A stretch of 64,000 nt of DNA from Cognatiluteimonas profundi (GCF_009792795.1 NZ_VKHQ01000002.1:62001-126000); one strand, 5' to 3'; positions 8,677-18,618 are shown, counted from the stretch's first letter. Numbers and translations are program-made. The notes: generated by a model not told the origin, from the letters alone.

Positions 8677-10506
8677 ATGACTGCCATCCCCATGAACGCC
8701 ACCCTGCCTGCCGGGCGCGACCTGCGCGACGAGCTGTTCGGGCATCCGAAGGGCGTCTACGTGTGTTTCTTCACCGAGATGTGGGAGCGCTTCTCGTTCT
8801 ACGGGATGAAGGCATTGCTGCTGTTGTACCTGCTGCAGCACCACCGCTTCGGCGACAAGTCCGGGCTGGACGTGCTGGGCGCCTATGGCGGCCTGGTGTA
8901 CTGCCTCCCGGTGGTCGGCGGCTTGCTCGCCGACCGCTTCCTGGGCATGCGCAAGGCGGTGATCTTCGGTGGCCTGCTGCTGGTCTGCGGGCATTTCGGC
9001 ATGGCGTTCGAGGGCGATGCCGCGACGCTGGTGAATGGCGTCGTCGTGCGTGACGAGGCGTCGTTGCGCGTGTTCTATCTCTCGCTGTCGCTGATCATCA
9101 TGGGCGTCGGATTCCTCAAGCCCAACATCTCCACGATCGTCGGCAAGCTGTATCCGGAAAACGACCCGCGGCGCGATTCCGGGTTCTCGCTGTTCTATGC
9201 CGGCATCAACCTGGGGGCGCTGTTCGCCTCGATCGTGTGCGGCTACCTCGGCCAGACCCTTGGCTGGAGTTATGGCTTCGGTGCCGCGGGCATCGGCATG
9301 CTGTTCGGGCTGGTGCAGTTCATGTGGGGACAGAAATACCTGCACGGACACGCAGAATCGCCGGCCCCCGAAAAACTGCGCGAACGCGTGTGGGGAATGC
9401 CGCGCGAATGGGCCATCTACCTGGGCGCGATCGCCGGCCTGCTGCCAGTCGCATGGCTGATGTGGGCGGTCGCCAACGGCGCATTCGCGCTGGGTGGCGA
9501 AGTCTCGCTCGCGCTGTTGTTGATGATCGCGGTGATGCTGGCGGTCCTGGTGTGGTTCTTCTGGTTCATCGCGACCCAGTGCACGCCGGTGCAACGTCAC
9601 CAGATGATCGCGCTGATCGTCCTGATCGCGATGTGCCTGGTGTTCTTCACCCTCTACGAGCAGACCTACGGCTCGTGGGTGACGTTCACCGATCGCATGC
9701 TCACCAAGGATGTCGTGCCATCGCTGGTCCAGGCACAGGCGCCGGTCACGTGGACAGTCGACGCCTGGTCGAATGTCATGGTGTTCCTGCGCAACGCGCC
9801 GTGGTCCATCGTCTCGCTGCTGCTCGCGCCGGCGGCCTTCATGGTGTCGGCGCAGCTGTCCGATCGCAACGCCGACTCCGCCGCGCCCAAGGTGCTGTTC
9901 GGGCTGGCAGCGTTGGCGATGCTGGTGTTCCTGCTGCGCGACGTGCTGGTGCTGCCGCAGACGGCGGGATCGCTGACGTATCTCGGTGCCTTGTTCATCG
10001 TGCTGCTGGCACCGGTGTTCAGCGTCCTGTGGGCGTGGCTCGAACGGCGAAACCTCGACCCTTCCAAGCCGGTGAAATCGGCACTGGGTCTGCTGCTGGC
10101 GGGGCTGAGTTTCATCCCGCTGGCGTGGGCGGCGCAGCAGGCCGGCGCCAGCGGCGAACTGGCGAGCGTGTGGTGGCTGGTGCTGGCGTACTTCGTGCTG
10201 GAGCTCGGCGAAATGTGCCTGGCGCCGGTCGGCTTGTCGGCGGTGACGCAGCTGTCGGTCGCCCGCGTGGCCAGCCTGATGATGGGTACGTGGTTCCTGG
10301 CGACGGCATTTTCCGAAACCCTCGCGGCCTTGTTCGGAAAGCTCGCCGCGATCGACATTCCCGAGGGGACGACGCTGGACTTCGCGAGCGCCGGCGCGAA
10401 GTACGCGCACCTGTTCTGGATCATGACCTGGATCGGGGTAGGTTTCGCCGTGGTTGCATTCGTCATCGCGCCGCTGCTGCGCCGGATGATGCACGGCGTC
10501 CGCTAG
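8677..10506 (+). CDS. POT/PTR family proton-dependent oligopeptide transporter (MFS)
   Basis: A 609-residue MFS protein of the POT family. Signature elements are ELFGHPKG, FTEMWERFSFYGMKALL (the ExxERFxYY-type motif), GGLLADRFLGMRK, GFLKPNIST (PTR2 signature) and FSLFYAGINLGA. POT carriers take up di- and tripeptides with protons. GGA sits 6 bases before the ATG at 8677, which favours this start over the ATG at 8671. It is longer than typical 450-500 residue POT proteins, with a hydrophilic insertion near residues 105-120 and a long central region. It is divergent from the OPT transporter. Confidence 0.92.
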   Translation: MTAIPMNATLPAGRDLRDELFGHPKGVYVCFFTEMWERFSFYGMKALLLLYLLQHHRFGDKSGLDVLGAYGGLVYCLPVVGGLLADRFLGMRKAVIFGGLLLVCGHFGMAFEGDAATLVNGVVVRDEASLRVFYLSLSLIIMGVGFLKPNISTIVGKLYPENDPRRDSGFSLFYAGINLGALFASIVCGYLGQTLGWSYGFGAAGIGMLFGLVQFMWGQKYLHGHAESPAPEKLRERVWGMPREWAIYLGAIAGLLPVAWLMWAVANGAFALGGEVSLALLLMIAVMLAVLVWFFWFIATQCTPVQRHQMIALIVLIAMCLVFFTLYEQTYGSWVTFTDRMLTKDVVPSLVQAQAPVTWTVDAWSNVMVFLRNAPWSIVSLLLAPAAFMVSAQLSDRNADSAAPKVLFGLAALAMLVFLLRDVLVLPQTAGSLTYLGALFIVLLAPVFSVLWAWLERRNLDPSKPVKSALGLLLAGLSFIPLAWAAQQAGASGELASVWWLVLAYFVLELGEMCLAPVGLSAVTQLSVARVASLMMGTWFLATAFSETLAALFGKLAAIDIPEGTTLDFASAGAKYAHLFWIMTWIGVGFAVVAFVIAPLLRRMMHGVR

Positions 10507-10542
10507 AACTCCGCGGCACGATCTCCGCGACACAAACAGAAA

Positions 10543-10560
10543 CGGCGCCTCGCGGCGCCG
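10543..10560 (-). terminator. Intrinsic terminator for the minus-strand S9 peptidase gene
   Basis: A 7-bp GC stem (CGGCGCC/GGCGCCG) with a TCGC loop lies between convergent genes. On the minus strand it is followed by TTTCTGTTTGT, giving a U-rich tail; on the plus strand the tail is poor. Confidence 0.55.
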
Positions 10561-10582
10561 ATTCCGTGGTGACACGTGCCGG

Positions 10583-12559
10583 TCAGTGCTGGGTCGCGGC
10601 GGTGCTGGCACCTGCACTCGCGGTCGCGGCAGGGCCGATGTTTTTGTCGAGGAAGCCCAGCAACTGGTTGTAGAACTGCTTCTTGTGGTCCTCGACGAAA
10701 AAGCCGTGCCCTTCGGTACGGATGAACAAGGTTTCCACCGGCACGCCTGCGGCACGCAGTGCCTTTTCCATGGCTTCCGACTGCTCGATCGGCACGCGCT
10801 CGTCCTGTCCGCCGGCCACGAGCAACACCGGAACCTTGATCTGGCTGGCGAGGCGGACCGGCGACACGGACACGAGGTCGGAGGGCTTGCCCACCCAGTT
10901 GTCGAGGTACGCCTTGCTGGAGTTGGCCCATCCGCCCTTGCTGATCCACGCCGGAACGTCGTAGACGCCAACGTATCCAACGGCGCATCGATACAGGCCT
11001 GGCTCCTTCGCCGACCCCATCAGGGCCGCGTAGCCGCCATAGCTGGCGCCGTAGATGCAGATGCGCCGACCATCGGCGATACCCTGGCTGATCGCCCAGC
11101 GCGTGGCATCGGTGACGTCGTCCTGCATGGTGCGGCCCCACTGGCGCATGCCGGCATGCTGGTAGGCTCGTCCGTGCTCACCCGAGCCGCGGAAATTGAC
11201 CTGCAGAACGGCATAACCCGCAGACGCCAGCATCTGGATTTCAGGGTCGAATGCCCACTCATCGGAGATGCCGAACGGCCCGCCATGTGGCAACACCACC
11301 ATCGGCAGGTTCTTCCCGGCTCCGCGGGGGGTGGTCACGTACCCGTAGAGGGTCATGCCGTCGCGCGCCTTGAAATTGAACGGCTGCACGCTGGCCATGG
11401 CCTCCGGATCGAACCAGTCGCGCCGGCTGACCAGGTGATCGGCCTTCTTGGCGACGGTATCGAACAGGTAGAAATCGCCGGGATTGCGATCACTGGAGAC
11501 GCTGACCATAACCTGGTGCCCGTCCGTGGTGCGCGACGTGATGGCGACGGTATTCCCGGGAAACGCCGCTTCCAGGCTGCGGTACAGCCGCGCATCGGGG
11601 CTGCCCGGATCGAAGAACAGCGTGTGCGTCTTGTTGCCCATCACCATCGCGCCGACCGGCACATTATTGAGGCCATGGATGATCGCCGCGGGATCGGCTT
11701 CGTCATCGCGCAGGACCTGCCGCCGGGCGTTGGTGGCGACATCCATCGCGACGATGGCGTCGGGCCCACTGGACTGCTCGACCTGGATATAGGCAGTGCG
11801 ATCGTCGGCCGAGAAACCGAGGGGCCATTCGGCATGGCCGCTGGACAGTTCGTTGTTGATTTCGACCCAATCGGCCTTGTCGGCAGCACGGTAATACAGC
11901 CGCTGGACATCACTCATGTCAACGCCAATGACAAATCGGACCACGCCGTGATGGTCGGTCATGAATCTCGCGTTTCGCACCGGCGCAGTCACGACCGGCA
12001 TGCGCCTGCCCGTTACAACGTCCAGCCGGTCCACGCGTGAAAAAGCATCGGCATCGAATGGCGATACGGATACGAGTACGTTCTGGTCGTCACCAGGCAG
12101 GTCATCGACGAGGAACGCGGCCACGCGCTCTGTCGTCCTGCCCTGGATGTGCGTTCCCGTGCTCATCTGCGCGACGTCCGGGCCAACCAGCAGTTGAGAA
12201 TCACTGCCGTCGGCGTTGATGGCGTACAGGTTCCCGGTCAGCTCTGGCTGGTCCAGCGCGCCGAACTTGCGGCCCATGCTGATGACCAGGCGCTTGGGAC
12301 TGACCCAGTCGAAATGCGCGACGTAGGTATTCTTCCCCAGGCTGAACCCAGCGCTCGCCTTGTTGTCGGAGCGGTGCACGACAAGCAGCACCGACTTGCC
12401 CTCCATGGGCACCGTCGCGGCGTAATAGTCGCCATTGGGCGACAGCTTGATCGTCTCGAAATCATCGCGCTTGGCATATGGCGCGACATCCACCGTGACG
12501 GCCGCGCACGGAAAGGCAACGGCCACTGCAAGCAGCACACCTGGCATCCAGCGTTTCAT
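10583..12559 (-). CDS. S9 family prolyl oligopeptidase-type peptidase (second copy)
   Basis: A 658-residue exported serine peptidase. The ATG at 12559 has AGGGAG 7 bases upstream and starts a signal peptide (hydrophobic core, cleavage near PCAA). The N-terminal part is propeller-like. The C-terminal hydrolase domain carries GASYGGY (Ser506), GGQDERVP (Asp586) and TEGHGFF (His618), so the triad is intact. It is clearly diverged from the S9 peptidase at 4.4-6.5 kb, so the two may differ in substrate. It lies 49 bases downstream of rfbD on the same strand and could be read through from that operon, but its own hairpin follows it. Confidence 0.92.
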   Translation of the reverse strand: MKRWMPGVLLAVAVAFPCAAVTVDVAPYAKRDDFETIKLSPNGDYYAATVPMEGKSVLLVVHRSDNKASAGFSLGKNTYVAHFDWVSPKRLVISMGRKFGALDQPELTGNLYAINADGSDSQLLVGPDVAQMSTGTHIQGRTTERVAAFLVDDLPGDDQNVLVSVSPFDADAFSRVDRLDVVTGRRMPVVTAPVRNARFMTDHHGVVRFVIGVDMSDVQRLYYRAADKADWVEINNELSSGHAEWPLGFSADDRTAYIQVEQSSGPDAIVAMDVATNARRQVLRDDEADPAAIIHGLNNVPVGAMVMGNKTHTLFFDPGSPDARLYRSLEAAFPGNTVAITSRTTDGHQVMVSVSSDRNPGDFYLFDTVAKKADHLVSRRDWFDPEAMASVQPFNFKARDGMTLYGYVTTPRGAGKNLPMVVLPHGGPFGISDEWAFDPEIQMLASAGYAVLQVNFRGSGEHGRAYQHAGMRQWGRTMQDDVTDATRWAISQGIADGRRICIYGASYGGYAALMGSAKEPGLYRCAVGYVGVYDVPAWISKGGWANSSKAYLDNWVGKPSDLVSVSPVRLASQIKVPVLLVAGGQDERVPIEQSEAMEKALRAAGVPVETLFIRTEGHGFFVEDHKKQFYNQLLGFLDKNIGPAATASAGASTAATQH

Positions 12560-12608
12560 CCCCAATCTCCCTGTCGTGAATGTGCAGCGGTTTCCGGGCG
12601 ATGGCCGG

Positions 12609-13514
12609 TCAGGCCCGCGCGGTCGTCATCGTGTCCAGGACGTCCCCAAGGGCGTCGTGCCAGTCGGGCAACGTGATGCCAAATGTGGATTGCAGCAGGT
12701 GGCAATCCAGCACCGAGTAGGCGGGCCGGGCCGCGGGCGTCGGGAAGTCGGCGGTGGTGATCGGCACCACGCGCGGCCGACGCGCCAGCAGCCCGCGTTG
12801 GTGGGCCCCGGCGATGATCGCTTCGGCAAAACCATGCCAGCTGGTCTGGCCCGCAGCGGTGAGATGCCACAGGCCGGATTGCGCGGGCGATTGCGCGAGC
12901 ACCTGCGCGGTGACATCGGCGATCAACGCGGCAGGCGTCGGGGAACCGACCTGGTCGGCCACCACGCGCAGCTCGTCGCGCTCGTTCGCCAGTCGCAACA
13001 TCGTGCGGAGGAAGTTCCTGCCGTGGGCGGCATAGACCCACGCGGTGCGGAACACCAGGTGGCGCGCACCGCTGTCGAGCACCGCTTCCTCGCCAGCGCG
13101 CTTGCTGGCGCCGTAGACGCCCAGCGGAGCGACGGCATCATCCTCGCGATAGGGGCTGGTGCCGCGTCCGTCGAAGACGTAATCGGTCGAGTAATGCACG
13201 AACTGCGCATCGCATTGCGCGCAGGCATCGGCGATCGCGCGCGGCGCGTCGGCATTGACGCGCCAGGCGGTGGCTGCATCGGATTCGGCCTGGTCGACGG
13301 CCGTATAGGCAGCGGCGTTGACCACCACGTCCGGAGCCAGGGCAAGGATGCGTGGCGCCAGCGCCCCCGGGACATCGAGGTCAAGCTGCTCGCAGGGAGT
13401 GCCGTCGTCCAGCACGCCGCTGCGCGTGGCCACGGTCAGCGCACCGACTGGCGCGAGGCTGCGCCGCAACTCGGTGCCCAACTGGCCAGCACCACCCAGC
13501 AGCAGGATCCTCAT
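12609..13514 (-). CDS. rfbD: dTDP-4-dehydrorhamnose reductase
   Basis: A 301-residue short-chain dehydrogenase of the RmlD family, last step of dTDP-L-rhamnose synthesis (NAD(P)H reduction of the 4-keto sugar). The N-terminus holds the nucleotide-binding LLLGGAGQLGTEL. Later come VNAAAYTAVDQAES, the STDYVFDG strand and the YGASKRAGE catalytic Tyr/Lys segment. Its ATG overlaps the stop of rfbC by four bases (ATGA), so it is translationally coupled as the last gene of rfbBACD. Rhamnose from this route normally goes to O-antigen or other surface polysaccharide. Confidence 0.95.
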   Translation of the reverse strand: MRILLLGGAGQLGTELRRSLAPVGALTVATRSGVLDDGTPCEQLDLDVPGALAPRILALAPDVVVNAAAYTAVDQAESDAATAWRVNADAPRAIADACAQCDAQFVHYSTDYVFDGRGTSPYREDDAVAPLGVYGASKRAGEEAVLDSGARHLVFRTAWVYAAHGRNFLRTMLRLANERDELRVVADQVGSPTPAALIADVTAQVLAQSPAQSGLWHLTAAGQTSWHGFAEAIIAGAHQRGLLARRPRVVPITTADFPTPAARPAYSVLDCHLLQSTFGITLPDWHDALGDVLDTMTTARA

Positions 13515-14068
13515 GCCGACCAGGTCGGCAGGCGCTCCATCGCGATGTCGGCGAGGAACGGAGCGCGCGCGTCCTTGGCCGACAACTCGGGCTGGCTCAC
13601 TGGCCAGTCGATGGCCAGCGTCGGATCGTCCCAGCGGATCGCCGCATCGGCGGCACCGTCATAGGTCGCCGTGCAGGCGTAGGTGAACAACGCGCGCTGG
13701 CTCAGGACGACGAATCCGTGCGCAAAGCCTTCCGGAATCCAGAAATGACGCTTGTTGTCTGCGCTGAGCACGGCTGCGGTCCAGCGCCCGAATTGCGGCG
13801 AACCGCGACGGATGTCCACTGCCACGTCCCAGACCTCGCCCTCGAGCACGCTGACCAGCTTGCCCTGCGGTTTGGGCCACTGGTAATGCAGGCCGCGCAA
13901 CACACCCTGGGCGGAGCTGGAGACGTTCCCCTGCACGAAGGCGGCAGGCAGGCCCGCGGCGGTGAATTTGTCGGCGTTGAACGATTCGTAGAAGAAGCCA
14001 CGCTCGTCCTCGAACACGCGCGGCTCGAGGATCATGCAACCGGCCAGGTCGGTCTGGACGATATTCAC
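13511..14068 (-). CDS. rfbC: dTDP-4-dehydrorhamnose 3,5-epimerase
   Basis: A 185-residue cupin, the usual length of RmlC. Key segments are ERGFFYESFN, FVQGNVSSS, GVLRGLHYQ (catalytic His region) and WIPEGFAHGF. It converts dTDP-4-keto-6-deoxyglucose to the L-lyxo epimer. The frame is open far upstream, but homology begins at VNIVQTDLAG, so the GTG at 14068 is the likely start. It lies 13 bases after the rfbA stop. The stop overlaps the rfbD start. Confidence 0.94.
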   Translation of the reverse strand: MNIVQTDLAGCMILEPRVFEDERGFFYESFNADKFTAAGLPAAFVQGNVSSSAQGVLRGLHYQWPKPQGKLVSVLEGEVWDVAVDIRRGSPQFGRWTAAVLSADNKRHFWIPEGFAHGFVVLSQRALFTYACTATYDGAADAAIRWDDPTLAIDWPVSQPELSAKDARAPFLADIAMERLPTWSA

Positions 14069-14081
14069 CGGGTACGCCGAC

Positions 14082-14984
14082 TCATTCGATGCGGCCGTGT
14101 TCGAGCAGCGACAACAGGTAGTGTCCGTATCCGCTCTTGGCAAGCGGCTTGGCGAGTTCGCGCAGCTGCGCGTCGTCGATCCAGCCATTGAAGAACGCGA
14201 TCTCCTCCGGGCAGCACACGCGCAATCCCTGGCGCTTTTCGATCGTCTCGATGTAGGTGGACGCTTCCACGAGTGATTCGTGCGTGCCGGTATCCAGCCA
14301 TGCATAGCCGCGACCGAGCTTTTCCAGCTGCAGGCTGCCCTGCTCGAGATAGCAGCGGTTGAGGTCAGTGATCTCGAGCTCGCCGCGCGACGACGGCTTC
14401 AGCGAGGCTGCGTAGCGGCTGGCGTCTCCGTCATAGAAGTACAGGCCGGTGACCGCGTAATTGGAGCGCGGCTGCGTCGGTTTTTCGGCCAGGCCGATGA
14501 CCCGGCCGTCGGCATCGAACTCCGCGACGCCGTAACGCTCGGGATCGCGTACCCAGTAGCCGAAGACGGTCGCGCCGGATTGCCGTGCGCTTGCGCGCTG
14601 CAGGACTTCGGTCAGGCCGTGGCCGTAGAAGATGTTGTCGCCCAGGACCAGGCAGCTGGGATCGCCCGCGATGAATTCCTCGCCAATCAGGTAAGCCTGC
14701 GCAAGCCCATCAGGGCTCGCCTGCACGGCGTATTCGATGCGCATGCCCCATTGCGAACCGTCGCCGAGCAGGTTGCGGAACAGTGCCTGCTCATGCGGGG
14801 TGTTGATCACCAGCACGTCGCGGATGCCCGCGAGCATCAACACGCTGAGCGGGTAATAGATCATCGGCTTGTCGTACACCGGCAGCAATTGCTTGCTGAT
14901 CGCCTGGGTGATCGGATACAGCCGGGTACCGGATCCCCCGGCAAGGATCATGCCCTTGCGCGGACGCACGCTCGCGTCGCTCAT
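14082..14984 (-). CDS. rfbA: Glucose-1-phosphate thymidylyltransferase
   Basis: A 300-residue nucleotidyltransferase of the RmlA family, making dTDP-glucose from dTTP and glucose-1-phosphate. The [16 protein letters not shown] signature sits near residue 11, followed by [29 protein letters not shown] and [19 protein letters not shown]. The ATG overlaps the rfbB stop as ATGA, so the two are translationally coupled. Confidence 0.96.
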   Translation of the reverse strand: MSDASVRPRKGMILAGGSGTRLYPITQAISKQLLPVYDKPMIYYPLSVLMLAGIRDVLVINTPHEQALFRNLLGDGSQWGMRIEYAVQASPDGLAQAYLIGEEFIAGDPSCLVLGDNIFYGHGLTEVLQRASARQSGATVFGYWVRDPERYGVAEFDADGRVIGLAEKPTQPRSNYAVTGLYFYDGDASRYAASLKPSSRGELEITDLNRCYLEQGSLQLEKLGRGYAWLDTGTHESLVEASTYIETIEKRQGLRVCCPEEIAFFNGWIDDAQLRELAKPLAKSGYGHYLLSLLEHGRIE

Positions 14985-16036
14985 GCAGCGGCCCCGATGC
15001 GCTCGAGCCGGTAGCTGCCGTCGAGCACGCCCTGGACCCATTCCTGGTGCTGCAGGTACCAGTCGACGGTGGCGGCGATGCCCTGCTCGAAGTCGTGCGA
15101 CGGCTGCCAGCCGAGTTCGCGCTTGAGCTTGGATGCATCGATCGCATACCGGCGATCGTGTCCCGGACGATCGGCGACATAGGTGATCTGGCTGGTCCGC
15201 GAGGCGCCATCGGCGCGTGGCCGGCGCGCGTCCAGCAGCGCGCAGATCGCCTGGACCACGTCGATGTTCTGCATCTCGGCATCGCCGCCGACGTTGTAGG
15301 TTTCGCCGACGCGGCCCCGCTCGAGCACCGCGTTGATCGCCGTGCAGTGGTCGCCCACGTACAGCCAGTCGCGCACGTTCCTGCCGTCGCCGTAGATCGG
15401 CAGGGCCTCCCCCGCCAGCGCCCGCGCGATGACCAGCGGGATCAGCTTTTCGGGAAACTGGAACGGTCCGTAATTGTTGGAGCAGTTGGTGGTGAGGACC
15501 GGCAGTCCGTAGGTGTGGTGGAACGCGCGGACCAGGTGGTCCGATGCCGCCTTGGATGCCGAATACGGCGAGTTGGGCGCGTACGGCGACTGCTCGGTGA
15601 ATTTCCCGGTGTCCCCCAGCGAGCCATAGACCTCGTCGGTCGACACGTGGAGGAAACGGAACTGCTCCCTGGCCGCGCCCTGCAACCCGCGCCAATGATC
15701 GCGGGTGGCTTCCAGCAGCGACAGGGTGCCGACGACGTTGGTCTGCACGAATGCCGCCGGGCCGTCGATCGAGCGATCCACGTGGCTCTCGGCGGCGAAA
15801 TTGACCACGGCACAGGGCTGGTGCGCCTGCAGCAACGAGGCCACCAGTGGGCGGTCACCGATGTCGCCATGCACGAATACATGGCCCGGATGTTCGTCCA
15901 GGGCCGCCAGCGTGTTCCGGTTGCCGGCATACGTGAGTGCATCGAGGTTGACCACCCGGATGCCGCGCGCCACCGCATCGAGGACGAAATTACCGCCAAT
16001 GAATCCGGCACCGCCGGTGACCAGCCATGTCTTCAC
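14981..16036 (-). CDS. rfbB: dTDP-glucose 4,6-dehydratase
   Basis: A 351-residue extended short-chain dehydrogenase, the typical RmlB length. It has the Rossmann motif [36 protein letters not shown] (YxxxK) and [17 protein letters not shown]. It dehydrates dTDP-glucose to the 4-keto-6-deoxy sugar. The frame extends upstream, but homology starts at the GTG at 16036, which has AGGAG 9 bases before it. It is first in rfbBACD and follows ssb by 56 bases on the same strand. Confidence 0.95.
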   Translation of the reverse strand: MKTWLVTGGAGFIGGNFVLDAVARGIRVVNLDALTYAGNRNTLAALDEHPGHVFVHGDIGDRPLVASLLQAHQPCAVVNFAAESHVDRSIDGPAAFVQTNVVGTLSLLEATRDHWRGLQGAAREQFRFLHVSTDEVYGSLGDTGKFTEQSPYAPNSPYSASKAASDHLVRAFHHTYGLPVLTTNCSNNYGPFQFPEKLIPLVIARALAGEALPIYGDGRNVRDWLYVGDHCTAINAVLERGRVGETYNVGGDAEMQNIDVVQAICALLDARRPRADGASRTSQITYVADRPGHDRRYAIDASKLKRELGWQPSHDFEQGIAATVDWYLQHQEWVQGVLDGSYRLERIGAAA

Positions 16037-16092
16037 TCGCAACCACTCCTGTGACGGTACGCACCCACTGGCGCCGACGCGCCCGGCGAGCA

Positions 16093-16566
16093 TCAGAACG
16101 GGATGTCGTCATCCGCGAAGTCGTCCATCGGTGCCGGCCGCTGCGCAGGTGCATCGCGACGCGGTGCCGCTTCCTGGCGCTGTGGACGGGCGGCACGTGG
16201 TGCGCCCTCCTGGCGTGGCTCGCCCCGACCTTCGCCACCACCGCCGAGCATCTGCATCTCGTCGGCGATGATGTCGGTGAAATAGCGCGTGACACCATCT
16301 TTTTCGCTGGTGCTGTATTCGAGTCGACCTTCGATATAGACCTGGCGACCCTTCTTCAAATATTCGGCCGCCACTTCCGCGGTCTTGCCGAACAGCTTGA
16401 CGCGATGCCATTCCGTCTTTTCCTGGTAGTTGCCTTCTTTATCCTTGCGGGAGGATGAAGTGGCAATACTCAGGGTGGTGATGGCCATCCCGCCCTGGGT
16501 GTACTTGGTTTCGGGATCGTTGCCGAGGTTGCCGACGAGGATCACCTTGTTGATGCCGCGAGCCAT
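16093..16566 (-). CDS. ssb: Single-stranded DNA-binding protein
   Basis: A 157-residue SSB. The N-terminal OB-fold starts [15 protein letters not shown] and includes [14 protein letters not shown] and [12 protein letters not shown]. It is followed by a flexible Gly/Arg/Pro/Gln linker and the acidic tip DDDIPF, which recruits partner proteins. It binds ssDNA as a tetramer in replication and repair. It lies upstream of rfbBACD with a 56-base gap and no clear terminator, so some read-through into the sugar operon is possible. Confidence 0.97.
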   Translation of the reverse strand: MARGINKVILVGNLGNDPETKYTQGGMAITTLSIATSSSRKDKEGNYQEKTEWHRVKLFGKTAEVAAEYLKKGRQVYIEGRLEYSTSEKDGVTRYFTDIIADEMQMLGGGGEGRGEPRQEGAPRAARPQRQEAAPRRDAPAQRPAPMDDFADDDIPF

Positions 16567-16686
16567 GACGTTCCTTTACTGGCGCCCGGGATGGGGCGCA
16601 GACGATTGAAGTATATCCGCCGGCCCCCGGCCATCGGCGCTCGTCCCGGGCTTCTGTCGGGTTATTCCGGGGTTTTGCGGGCTCCG

Positions 16687-16692
16687 TATAAT
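16687..16692 (+). promoter_or_regulatory. Promoter -10 box for ispB
   Basis: A perfect TATAAT lies 30 bases before the ispB ATG in the 155-base gap shared with divergent ssb. No good -35 was seen at 16-18 bases; TTATTC at 16662 is 19 bases away. Confidence 0.5.
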
Positions 16693-16721
16693 CTGGCGTC
16701 CTCCGTTGCACCGGTTCATCC

Positions 16722-17738
16722 ATGGATTCCGCCCTGCACCTCCCGGCCGCGACGCCCCTGGCCGAGACCCAGGCACTCGTGGCGGCCGACATGGCCGCCG
16801 TCGACGCATTGATCCGGCGCCGGCTGGCGTCCGACGTGCTGCTGATCAACCAGGTCGCCGAATACATCATTGGCGCCGGCGGCAAGCGGCTCCGGCCGAT
16901 GCTGTTGCTGCTGGCCGCGCGTGCGCACGGCGGCGGTGGCGCCGGGCCGGGGTTCGACGCCGCCATCCACCAGCTTGCTGCGGTCGTCGAATTCATCCAC
17001 ACCGCGACCCTGCTGCACGACGATGTCGTGGACGAATCGGACCTGCGCCGTGGCCACAGCACGGCCAACGCCGTCTGGGGCAATGCCGCCAGCGTGCTGG
17101 TTGGCGACTTCCTCTACTCGCGCAGCTTCCAGCTGATGGTGGAGCTGGATCGCCCGGCCGTCATGCGCATCCTCGCCGACACCACCAACGCCATCGCCGA
17201 AGGCGAAGTGTTGCAGCTGCTGCATGTCCGCAATGCCGATACCGATGAAGCCGCCTACCTGCGCGTCGTCGAGCGCAAGACAGCGGTGCTGTTCGCGGCG
17301 GCGACCCGGCTGGGCGCCTTGCTGGCGGGCGCATCCGCCGCCGAATGCGATGCGATGCACGACTACGGCATGAACCTGGGTTATGCCTTCCAGATCGCCG
17401 ACGACATGCTCGATTACGCCTCCGACGCGCGGACGCTGGGCAAGAACCTCGGCGACGACCTTGCCGAGGGCAAGGCCACGCTGCCGGTGATCCACGCGAT
17501 GTCGCACAGCGACGCCGCCACGCAGGCTCGGCTGCGCATGGCCATTGAACAGGGCGACGTCAGCGCGCTCCCGGACGTGCTCGCCGCGATCCGCGCGGCG
17601 CGCAGCCTGGAATACAGCGAGCAGCGCGCCAACGAATACGCCACGGCCGCCGGACACGTCCTGGACGGACTGGCCGACAATCCGCATGTCCGCGCCCTGC
17701 GTGGACTCGCGCGCCATGCCGTCAACCGGGTGAATTGA
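16722..17738 (+). CDS. ispB: Polyprenyl (octaprenyl-type) diphosphate synthase
   Basis: A 338-residue trans-prenyltransferase that elongates farnesyl diphosphate with IPP to make the quinone side chain. The first Asp-rich motif is LLHDDVVDESDLRRG (Asp100) and the second is DDMLDY (Asp227). GGKRLRPML at the N-terminus and GEVLQLL in the middle are further family marks. In gammaproteobacteria this position is filled by IspB; the exact chain length cannot be read from sequence. It has its own TATAAT box. Confidence 0.93.
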   Translation: MDSALHLPAATPLAETQALVAADMAAVDALIRRRLASDVLLINQVAEYIIGAGGKRLRPMLLLLAARAHGGGGAGPGFDAAIHQLAAVVEFIHTATLLHDDVVDESDLRRGHSTANAVWGNAASVLVGDFLYSRSFQLMVELDRPAVMRILADTTNAIAEGEVLQLLHVRNADTDEAAYLRVVERKTAVLFAAATRLGALLAGASAAECDAMHDYGMNLGYAFQIADDMLDYASDARTLGKNLGDDLAEGKATLPVIHAMSHSDAATQARLRMAIEQGDVSALPDVLAAIRAARSLEYSEQRANEYATAAGHVLDGLADNPHVRALRGLARHAVNRVN

Positions 17739-17769
17739 GCACTCGCAACCCGCCTGGCGACACGTCCGG

Positions 17770-18552
17770 TCAGCGCGCGAATCGTTCCTTGAAGAAATCG
17801 TCCATCATCACGAAGGCGCGCTTCGCCACCTTGGGGTTGTAGACGCAATTCGGCGGGGAATTCGCGTTCTCCAGTGCGAAGCAGTGCACCGCGCCGCTGA
17901 AGTTCACGAATTGCCAGTCGACACCGGCCGTATCCATTTCCTTCTGGAAGGCGGCGATATCCTCGGGCTTGGTGTTCCTGTCGTCCGCGCCGTTCAAGAC
18001 CAGCAGGCTGGGCTTGACCGTGCCGGCCCTGGCGGGAAGCGACGTCCCCAGGCTGCCGTGGAAACTCACGACTCCCGCGAGATTTGCGCCATTGCGTGCC
18101 AGCTCCAGCGCCGTGGCGCCGCCGAAACAGAAGCCGATCGCTCCCAGCCGGCTGACGTCCAGCGGCGAACTGCCGGCCTGCGCCCTGAGCACATCGAGCG
18201 CCTTGTCGGCGCGCGCCCGCAGCACCGTGCGGTCCGCGTACAGCGGCTTGACCTGCGCCATCGCCTGCGCGTCGTCCTGTGGTCGGACGCCCTTGCCGTA
18301 GACATCGGCGACGAGGATCACGTAGCGGCTGCCGGCGATTTTCGTGGCGGTTGCAACTGCGGCATCGGTGACCCCCTTCCAGTCGGGGACCATCAACAAG
18401 CCGGGACGCCGTGTGGCGCTCGCGTCGTCGTAGACCAGCACGCCGCTGAATGCCTGGTCGCCCAGCGTCCACTCGACGGGCCGGGCCTGCATCCGCGCCA
18501 TGGCCGGCAGCGACAGCAGGCACAGCAGCAGCAATCCGATCATGCGTTTCAT
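17770..18552 (-). CDS. Dienelactone hydrolase family protein, exported
   Basis: A 260-residue alpha/beta hydrolase with an N-terminal signal peptide (cleavage near AMA). The DLH triad is present: nucleophile Cys142 in GFCFGG, an Asp in NGADDRN and a His in GAVHCF. The start at 18552 is set by GAGGAGG 7 bases upstream. Cytosolic DLHs open dienelactones; exported relatives are common in Xanthomonadaceae with no known substrate. It is convergent with ispB and lies upstream of murD2 on the opposite side of a 66-base gap. Confidence 0.88.
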   Translation of the reverse strand: MKRMIGLLLLCLLSLPAMARMQARPVEWTLGDQAFSGVLVYDDASATRRPGLLMVPDWKGVTDAAVATATKIAGSRYVILVADVYGKGVRPQDDAQAMAQVKPLYADRTVLRARADKALDVLRAQAGSSPLDVSRLGAIGFCFGGATALELARNGANLAGVVSFHGSLGTSLPARAGTVKPSLLVLNGADDRNTKPEDIAAFQKEMDTAGVDWQFVNFSGAVHCFALENANSPPNCVYNPKVAKRAFVMMDDFFKERFAR

Positions 18553-18618
18553 GGACAAGCCTCCTCGTGGCGAATGCAGGTTTGCGCGGCCACTGTGCCG
18601 TGCCCGTGAAGCCTGCTG

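Noticed and set aside
13511..14305. Longer forms of rfbC, rfbA, rfbB, manC and murD2 extending upstream
   Set aside because: The extra N-terminal residues lie inside the neighbouring genes and have no family similarity; the internal GTG or ATG starts fit family lengths.
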